A stretch of 64,000 nucleotides of DNA from Clostridium_AD frigoriphilum (GTDB lineage: Bacteria > Bacillota > Clostridia > Clostridiales > Clostridiaceae), in assembly GCF_036541405.1 (NCBI RefSeq), contig NZ_JAZHFS010000017.1, positions 1-64,000 on the forward strand, read 5' to 3'. The number at the start of each line of letters is the position of its first letter. Positions within the stretch are counted from its first letter, which is position 1. The translations under genes and the position numbers were made by a program. Below the pieces are notes generated by a model. That model did not search any database. It was not told where the DNA came from and was given only the letters and a program-made list of their open reading frames with translations. Shown here in pieces: positions 58,747-64,000 of this stretch.

Positions 58747-58899
58747 ATGAAGTATTTTTTAAATGGAGTAATTTGTTTTTTAATCGGTATTGGTTGTTGG
58801 TTTTTAGTTGGTAGATTTATTGATAAAAATTTAGCTATTATTTCTGCTCTTTTTGTTACAATAACAATTCAGTCATTTTTAAATAGTAGAACTAAATAG
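58747..58899 (+). CDS. small two-helix membrane protein, 50 aa
   Basis: AAGGAGGAG lies seven bases before the ATG. The product has two hydrophobic helices (GVICFLIGIGCWFLVGRFI and AIISALFVTITIQSFL) separated by DKN. A strong ribosome site and coding-like composition support a real gene; family not recognised. Confidence 0.6.
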   Translation: MKYFLNGVICFLIGIGCWFLVGRFIDKNLAIISALFVTITIQSFLNSRTK

Positions 58900-59058
58900 C
58901 TAATATTAATCTCTGATACAGCTGATATACGTGTAAAAATCGATTATTTTCATTTTGTCGTCAACCACTGGTTGCAATTAATAAATATCACCGTAATAGC
59001 CCATTTAATATAATTAACATGGGAAAGATAAATGTACATTTAGCCTATAGACTTCAAG

Positions 59059-59092
59059 TGAAAGTAACACAATTACTATTGTGTTACTTTCA
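59059..59092. repeat. perfect hairpin, repeat unit copy 1
   Basis: TGAAAGTAACACAAT (59059-59073) and ATTGTGTTACTTTCA (59078-59092) with a TACT loop. Nearly the same hairpin occurs at 62130-62165, so the two flank the GntR-ABC operon. Confidence 0.7.
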
Positions 59093-59281
59093 GGTTATTA
59101 ATATGAGATTAACAAAGTAGCCCTATATTTATTTATATGGGGTTATTGGTGACGACATAAGTATTCGGCTGTAGCAACTTTTTCTATTTATTATGTTGAC
59201 ATAAGCGAAAAAAAGCATATACTGTATACAAACAGTTAGTACAGTTAGCACAGTTATATATTTCCTTAAAGGAGACTTAAA

Positions 59282-59659
59282 ATGAAAATAATAATCTCAA
59301 ACTCATCTGATGAGCCGATATATGAACAGATTACAACACAGATAAAAAATAATATTTTTAGTGAACAATTAAATGAAGGTGATGCACTTCCCTCTATTAG
59401 AAATTTAGCTATTGAGCTTCGAATTAGTGTCAGTACAACTAAAAGGGCTTATGAAAAGCTTGAAATGGAAGGTTTTATAAACACCGTACATGGAAAAGGA
59501 TCCTATGTAGCAGGGCAAAACAAAGAGTTATTGAGGGAAAGAAAGATGAAAATTATTGAAGATAAATTAACAGAGGCTATTGAAGAAAGCAAATTTATTG
59601 ATTTGTCTTTAGACGATTTGAAAGAATTACTTGATATTTTATCTGAAAATACTAAATAG
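59282..59659 (+). CDS. GntR family regulator, YtrA type
   Basis: A 125-aa regulator with an N-terminal GntR winged helix (PIYEQITTQIKNNIFSEQLN, LPSIRNLAIELRISVSTTKR) and a short dimerisation tail typical of the YtrA subfamily, which has no large ligand domain. AAAGGAGAC precedes the ATG. It leads an operon with an ABC ATPase (2-base gap) and two permeases, matching the YtrABC arrangement induced by cell-wall-active agents. AGTTAGTACAGTTAGCACAG at 59234-59253 could be its operator. Confidence 0.9.
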   Translation: MKIIISNSSDEPIYEQITTQIKNNIFSEQLNEGDALPSIRNLAIELRISVSTTKRAYEKLEMEGFINTVHGKGSYVAGQNKELLRERKMKIIEDKLTEAIEESKFIDLSLDDLKELLDILSENTK

Positions 59660-59661
59660 GG

Positions 59662-60540
59662 GTGGGGATTAATACGGATAATATTTTAGAAGTTAAAAAT
59701 TTAACCAAAAACTATAAAGATTTTACTTTAAATGATGTAAATTTTAAATTGAAAAAAGGTTATATTATGGGGTTTATAGGGCCAAATGGTTCCGGCAAAA
59801 GTACTACAATAAATCTTATAATGAATTTGATTAAAAAAGATTCAGGAAATGTGAAAATTTTTGGTCTTGATAACATAAAAAGTGAAAAGAATATTAAACA
59901 GAGAATAGGTTTTGTATACGATGAAACATACTGTTATGAAAATTTAAAATTAATTGAAATGAAAAATATAATATCTCGGTTCTATAAAAATTGGGATAAT
60001 AATGCATTTAATAAATATCTTTTAGATTTTAACTTACCTAAAAATAAAAAGATAAAAGAATTGTCAAAAGGTATGAAAATAAAATATTCTCTTGCTATTG
60101 CACTTTCACATAAAGCTGAACTTATCTTAATGGATGAACCAACTTCAGGGTTAGATCCTGTATTTAGAAGTGAATTATTACAAATTCTTCGTTTTATCAT
60201 TCAAGATGAAAATAAAAGTATATTTTTTTCAACACATATAACTACAGATTTAGAGAAGGTGGCTGATTCAATTACCTTTATTAATAAGGGCAAGATAGTT
60301 TTCTCTGATTCTAAAGATGATATATTAGAAAAATACAAAATTGTAAAAGGTGATCGATCACTTATAACTGATAATATAAAACGAGAATTTATTGGAATAA
60401 ATGAAAATTCTTTTGGATTTGAAGCTTTAACTGACAACGCTGAAAGAATAAAAAAGGTTATTGGTAAAGACATTTTAATTGAAAGAGCAAGTCTAGAGGA
60501 TATTATGGTTTATACGGTTAAGGGAGGTAGGAATGTTTAA
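59662..60540 (+). CDS. ABC transporter ATP-binding protein, YtrB type
   Basis: A 292-aa ABC ATPase with Walker A GPNGSGKS, the Q-loop reading FVYDETYCYENL, signature LSKGMKIKYSLAIALS and Walker B LILMDEPTSGLDP. The Q-loop lacks Gln and the signature reads LSKGM, both usual in this bacitracin/YtrB-type branch. The GTG at 59662 is the only start near the GntR stop. The last 8 bases overlap the first permease gene, so they are coupled. Confidence 0.9.
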   Translation: MGINTDNILEVKNLTKNYKDFTLNDVNFKLKKGYIMGFIGPNGSGKSTTINLIMNLIKKDSGNVKIFGLDNIKSEKNIKQRIGFVYDETYCYENLKLIEMKNIISRFYKNWDNNAFNKYLLDFNLPKNKKIKELSKGMKIKYSLAIALSHKAELILMDEPTSGLDPVFRSELLQILRFIIQDENKSIFFSTHITTDLEKVADSITFINKGKIVFSDSKDDILEKYKIVKGDRSLITDNIKREFIGINENSFGFEALTDNAERIKKVIGKDILIERASLEDIMVYTVKGGRNV

Positions 60541-61207
60541 CTTAGTTCTAAAGGATATTCTTATGCAGAAAAAAAGTACTAAGGATTTAATGATAGCAAT
60601 CTTATTAAATTTTATTATCATTTGTATTCTACAATTTCTAGGAGCTGCATCTGTTTATATTTTAACACCATCTATATTTGCAATTTCATTAATTACAAGC
60701 AGTTGTGGATTTGGTGAAAGAAATGATGTTGATAGAATGATTAACAGCTTGCCAGTAAACCGAAAAGAAATAGTTATTAGCAAGTATTTATCAAGTTTTA
60801 TTTTTCTTATTATTGGAATTGCTATTACAATACTATTTGCTTCTATAATCAAATTTTCTGGACTTAGCCATATTAATAGATTTATGAATTTAACTGATAT
60901 AATAATAGTTTCAATTTTTACTGTTGTTTACAGCTGCGTATATTTACCCATTTATCTATGGCTTGGATACTTAAAATCACAATTGATTAACAAGGTTTTG
61001 AATTATTTTATATTTATTTGTGTAACTATTACAGTTGTGATAGTTACACTCATTGACAATGGTACTGCAAAAGACTCTTTAATGAATTTTGTGATTTTGC
61101 CTAATTTTGAATTATATATGGTTATGTCATTTCTATGCTGCTCAATTATATTAATTTCTATATCAATTTTTACTTCACTCAAAATTTATATTAATAAGGA
61201 TTTATAG
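60533..61207 (+). CDS. ABC-2 type permease, first subunit
   Basis: A 224-aa membrane protein with six predicted helices, starting MFNLVLKDILMQKKSTKDLM. It shares with the second permease (61397) the start MFNLVLKDI, the segment (I/F)SSLPVNRREVV-SKY (here INSLPVNRKEIVISKY) and helix spacing, so the two are paralogues that probably form a heterodimer. AAGGGAGG precedes the ATG inside the ATPase gene. Confidence 0.88.
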   Translation: MFNLVLKDILMQKKSTKDLMIAILLNFIIICILQFLGAASVYILTPSIFAISLITSSCGFGERNDVDRMINSLPVNRKEIVISKYLSSFIFLIIGIAITILFASIIKFSGLSHINRFMNLTDIIIVSIFTVVYSCVYLPIYLWLGYLKSQLINKVLNYFIFICVTITVVIVTLIDNGTAKDSLMNFVILPNFELYMVMSFLCCSIILISISIFTSLKIYINKDL

Positions 61208-61261
61208 ATTAAAATAATAAGGTTGAAAACTTATTCAAATTCGATATTAGGGGGTAGTAAA

Positions 61262-61375
61262 TTGTTAATAGCAACTATTACAGAATATATTGTGAGAAAA
61301 CAATCTGCATTTTTTTTCTTAGGAATCGCAATTTTATTATCAATAGGAATATATACAAGAATAAAAAATAAGTAA
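61262..61375 (+). CDS. 37-aa membrane peptide between the permeases
   Basis: A TTG at 61262 follows AGGGGGTAG. The frame encodes a short basic-flanked helix (YIVRKQSAFFFLGIAILLSI, then TRIKNK). It fits exactly between the two permease genes of the operon, as a small accessory subunit would. Confidence 0.5.
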   Translation: MLIATITEYIVRKQSAFFFLGIAILLSIGIYTRIKNK

Positions 61376-61396
61376 GGTTTTAATGGAGGAAGTAAT

Positions 61397-62104
61397 ATGT
61401 TTAATTTAGTTTTAAAGGACATTAGCATTACCAAAGGAACTTTTCCAGTAGTTTTAATACTATGTTTTACAAATAATATGTTTTTCATAAATGCTCCAGC
61501 GTTTATTTATATAATAGTTCCGCCACTTATTGCCTATGAGTATTTTAAGAACTCTTGTGAAAATGATTATAAGTATAATTCCAATATTATGTTTAGCAGT
61601 TTACCAGTAAACAGAAGAGAGGTAGTATTTTCAAAATATATAGAATCCATGCTATTTTTAATTTTTGCTATTATTTGCACTATAGTTTTCACATTTGTAT
61701 TTAGACGTATAGGGATTTCTGGTTTAGGCGTTGGTGCTTTTATTCATGTAAGTAAGTTAATGCATCTTGATGATTTTAGTAAACTAATGAATTTCAAAAT
61801 TATAATTATGTATTCTCTTTTAAGTACTATATTGTTTATATCTATTTATTTCCCGATTTATTTTAAATTAGAATATTTAAAGGTACGAAATATCTTTGCT
61901 CTTGTAAGTATTCTTATATGTTTTGTTCCAATCTTAGTTTTGTATATTATGGGCAGTGAAAATATTTATAATATTGTTAAATATTTTAGTGGTATACCAG
62001 GTATAATAGCTAATGTTGCCCTCATAGGTATATTACTTATAATATTGTATACATCGGTGAATATATCAATTAAGTATTATGAAAACAAAGATTTAATTCT
62101 TTAA
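61397..62104 (+). CDS. ABC-2 type permease, second subunit
   Basis: A 235-aa membrane protein with six predicted helices, paralogous to the 60533 permease (MFNLVLKDI start, SSLPVNRREVVFSKY near 68-82). GGAGGAAG precedes the ATG. It is the last gene of the GntR-ABC operon; a hairpin follows at 62130. In YtrABC-like systems such pumps respond to cell-wall antibiotics, but the exported compound here is unknown. Confidence 0.88.
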   Translation: MFNLVLKDISITKGTFPVVLILCFTNNMFFINAPAFIYIIVPPLIAYEYFKNSCENDYKYNSNIMFSSLPVNRREVVFSKYIESMLFLIFAIICTIVFTFVFRRIGISGLGVGAFIHVSKLMHLDDFSKLMNFKIIIMYSLLSTILFISIYFPIYFKLEYLKVRNIFALVSILICFVPILVLYIMGSENIYNIVKYFSGIPGIIANVALIGILLIILYTSVNISIKYYENKDLIL

Positions 62105-62129
62105 AAAAATTATGAGTAATAGCCTCAAT

Positions 62130-62165
62130 CTGAAAGTAACTCAATTGGTATTGTGTTACTTTCAG
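62130..62165. repeat. hairpin, repeat unit copy 2
   Basis: CTGAAAGTAACTCAAT (62130-62145) and ATTGTGTTACTTTCAG (62150-62165) pair with one mismatch around a TGGT loop. It closely matches the hairpin at 59059-59092 and may also end the ABC operon. Confidence 0.7.
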
Positions 62166-62251
62166 AATATCAATACGCACTTAATAAAGTAAACCCATAT
62201 CATTTAATGTGGATTTAATTGTATCGATATAAATGAATAAATTGTACCAAA

Positions 62252-62416
62252 CTATTTTTCCACCCTAAAATTTTTTATGTTATAAATTGCAATTAATATT
62301 TGTGGAATCATAAATATTAATATTAAGTAATGTTTGTATAATAGTTCACAAATAATTGCTAATACTGAAAAAATAATTACTACAATGCTCCAGAATCTAT
62401 TTGTTTTTTTACTCAT
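62252..62416 (-). CDS. small two-helix membrane protein, 54 aa
   Basis: From the ATG at 62416 (GGGTGG about nine bases upstream) the frame encodes two hydrophobic segments (FWSIVVIIFSVLAIICELLY and LILIFMIPQILIAIYNI) with basic ends. The open frame extends back to a TTG at 62497 without support. It converges on the ABC operon. Family not recognised. Confidence 0.5.
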   Translation of the reverse strand: MSKKTNRFWSIVVIIFSVLAIICELLYKHYLILIFMIPQILIAIYNIKNFRVEK

Positions 62417-62685
62417 ACTAAGTCTACCACCCATTGATTTTATTTTTAAATTTAATATGATTGTACTGTACAAGTATAACATCAAACATTTATTCAATTA
62501 TACTACTATTGCCTTATCCAAGCGTCAGAATAATAATGAAAATTATATTGAATCAAAAGTATCCATTCAAAATCGTAATTGCTCAGTTAAAATTAACTAA
62601 GTATAATAAAATAATCTTCCCAAAATCTCAAAACCTCTCCCTTCCTCCATATATATAAGTTAAAACCCTAAAGGAGGAATCACCA

Positions 62686-63248
62686 ATGGACAAAACCCAA
62701 ATAATAGAAAGCCTAATCCCAGGAGCATTACTATCCTATGAAAAATACAACATCCTTCCCTCATTAACTATAGCTCAGGCAATACTCGAAACAGGCTGGC
62801 TGCAATATGTTAAAGGTAATAACATCTTTGGTATCAAATGGACAGAAGGCTCTGGATATGAAGTTCAAGAATTTAATACTCATGAATTTATAAATGGAGT
62901 AAGCACTCCCATGGTGTGTGTGTTTAGAAAGTATGAAACGCTCGAGGCAAGCATCCTGGACCATGGAAAGCTTTTAAGCTTTAGCAGGTACAAATCTGTA
63001 ATAACGTCTAAAGACTACAAAGAAGCTTGCCAAAACGTCTATAACTCAGGGTACTGTACTGACGAGGAGTACCCTGAAAACTAATATCTATAATTGAGCA
63101 AAATAAACTTTATCTTTATGTCTGCGCTCCTAGATCTGAAATAACTGAAAACACAACTGACGAAGATATTAAATATCTTCAGAAGTGCTTAAACCTTATG
63201 AAAATAATATATGTAAATATAAATGAAACAAGAGAGGCCTCTTTATAA
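62686..63248 (+). pseudogene. glucosaminidase (FlgJ-type lysin) gene with frameshift
   Basis: Codons from 62686 to 63084 give 132 aa of a glucosaminidase domain (LTIAQAILETGWLQYVKGNN with the catalytic Glu near 36, then IFGIKW, HGKLLSFSRYK and EACQNVYNSGYCTDEEYPEN). The frame then ends. One base earlier in the A run near 63078 would restore EKLISIIEQNKLYLYVCAPR and DEDIKYLQKCLNLM up to 63248, the expected end of the domain and start of a linker. A copy of that tail lies at 39397-39517. GGAGGAATC precedes the ATG. The shortened protein may be partly active. Confidence 0.75.
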
Positions 63249-63272
63249 TGGCTTCTCTTGTTTCACTTTTTA
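63225..63272. terminator. bidirectional terminator
   Basis: GAAACAAGAGA (63225-63235) pairs with TCTCTTGTTTC (63254-63264), followed by ACTTTTTA on the plus strand. It lies between the converging lysin and nitroreductase genes. Confidence 0.75.
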
Positions 63273-64000
63273 TTCCCTTATCCAAGAAAAAACATACTCC
63301 ATATTCTCAGGCAACTCTAGCTTCGGCTTAGATACCGTATTAAAATGACCTTTAATACCTTTTTCTTTAAGTGAAAAATCAAAGTGTGCTGCGGCAATTC
63401 CCATATCTACTTTTTGGATATCGTAGGGGAACCTATCGCTATATCCAGGTTCTTTACATTCATAAAAATGGAAGTCACCATCTTTAAGAAGTATTCTCCA
63501 CGGCTGTTTATTTGATGCTGATGGTGCTAATCGAACCATTTCTAGTGGAAAGGCAAGACTACCGGCTTCTTCTTTAGTAAGAGGAGAATTAAAATCATTT
63601 TTATAAAATAATTGATCCCATTCTTTACGTTTATCTGCTTGAATCATTGTTCTCATTTCTATCTCTTTTTCATGCTTAGTGGCGGCGGCATATCCATAAG
63701 GTGTTATGATTGGGAATAATTCTCCTTCTTTAATCTTCATAGCATCTGCAAAGCCTTCACGATCGAAGGTTCCTCCGAGAAAGCAAGTTCCAAGATCAAG
63801 ATGTGCTAAATAAAGAACTACTGATTCCAATTCATATCCCAATGCTTCGAGTGCCATTGGTTCTAATTTAATAGTTGTTCCGATGTATTGCTTTGAGCCT
63901 TTAATAACGCCGTAGGTTCCAAGTTTTTCTTTGTTTTTTATGTCCTTGTCATCAAGATAGTGAAAATTGACTTCATTTCCAAATGGATTATTTAAAGAAT
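63270..64000 (-). CDS. nitroreductase family protein, 5' end beyond the window
   Basis: The minus-strand frame stays open from the stop at 63270 to the window edge (at least 240 aa), so the ATG at 63857 is not the true start. The sequence matches the TM1586-type nitroreductase family: upstream residues GTYGVIKGSKQYIGTTIKLE, then LEALGYELESVVLYLAHLDL, GTCFLGGTFDR near the middle, and RLAPSASNKQPWRILLKDG. These FMN proteins have two nitroreductase half-domains and unknown substrates. A terminator follows. The start and any upstream neighbour cannot be judged. Confidence 0.88.
   Translation of the reverse strand, partial: SLNNPFGNEVNFHYLDDKDIKNKEKLGTYGVIKGSKQYIGTTIKLEPMALEALGYELESVVLYLAHLDLGTCFLGGTFDREGFADAMKIKEGELFPIITPYGYAAATKHEKEIEMRTMIQADKRKEWDQLFYKNDFNSPLTKEEAGSLAFPLEMVRLAPSASNKQPWRILLKDGDFHFYECKEPGYSDRFPYDIQKVDMGIAAAHFDFSLKEKGIKGHFNTVSKPKLELPENMEYVFSWIRE

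Overview
The window looks like a chromosomal segment of a low-GC, obligately anaerobic, spore-forming Clostridium-type Firmicute. The signs are AT-rich DNA, strong AGGAGG-type ribosome sites, superoxide reductase plus rubredoxin, Spo0A-like fragments and Spo0A-box-like sites, lmo0937-type mini-proteins, GH25 and glucosaminidase lysins, and a collagen-like surface protein. No rRNA, tRNA, CRISPR array, intact transposon or intact prophage was seen.

Layout. 0-5 kb: an Old Yellow Enzyme, then an iron-sulfur flavoprotein/MFS exporter pair next to a TetR regulator, with matching candidate operators. 5-10 kb: a five-gene lantibiotic-resistance operon (LanFEG-type ABC transporter plus NisRK-type sensor pair) with no bacteriocin genes. 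10-16 kb: a secreted protein, a MarR regulator with two related palindromes, a second flavoprotein abutting a beheaded MATE gene, a palindrome cluster, and DMT and CPBP membrane proteins. 16-19 kb: an oxidative-stress patch (superoxide reductase, rubredoxin, hydrolase) littered with remnants of rubrerythrin and glutathione peroxidase. 19-24 kb: two opposed copies of a PRC-barrel/21-aa-peptide module with Spo0A-box-like sites and Spo0A-like debris between them. 24-30 kb: a Bce-type antimicrobial-peptide detoxification operon beside a membrane-attached serine hydrolase.

30-43 kb is a rearranged zone. It carries one intact HemW-like radical SAM gene, one intact staygreen (SGR) gene and one intact corA behind an M-box magnesium riboswitch, plus broken second and third copies of each, IS3-family and other transposase fragments, an aspA remnant, an internally shortened MutS-like ATPase, RpiR and OsmC genes and an ECF sigma/DUF4367 pair. 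43-49 kb: DUF4317, a dicarboxylate/glutamate symporter, and a three-gene operon of YkvI-type transporter, ATC-hydrolase-family enzyme and pyrroline-5-carboxylate reductase-like enzyme. 49-54 kb: a photolyase remnant, then a thioredoxin-like protein translationally coupled to a secreted protein whose only two cysteines bracket a hydrophobic C-terminal domain (a candidate bacteriocin-like system), and an XRE/membrane-protein pair. 54-64 kb: GH25 lysin, collagen/YVTN surface protein, a YtrABC-like GntR-ABC operon flanked by two copies of one hairpin, a frameshifted glucosaminidase and a nitroreductase running off the right edge.

The strongest candidates for undescribed biology are the thioredoxin/two-cysteine secreted protein operon, the YkvI/ATC-hydrolase/ProC operon, and the repeated SGR/radical-SAM/corA neighbourhood. 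All identifications come from reading the sequence and recalling family features; no database search was possible.
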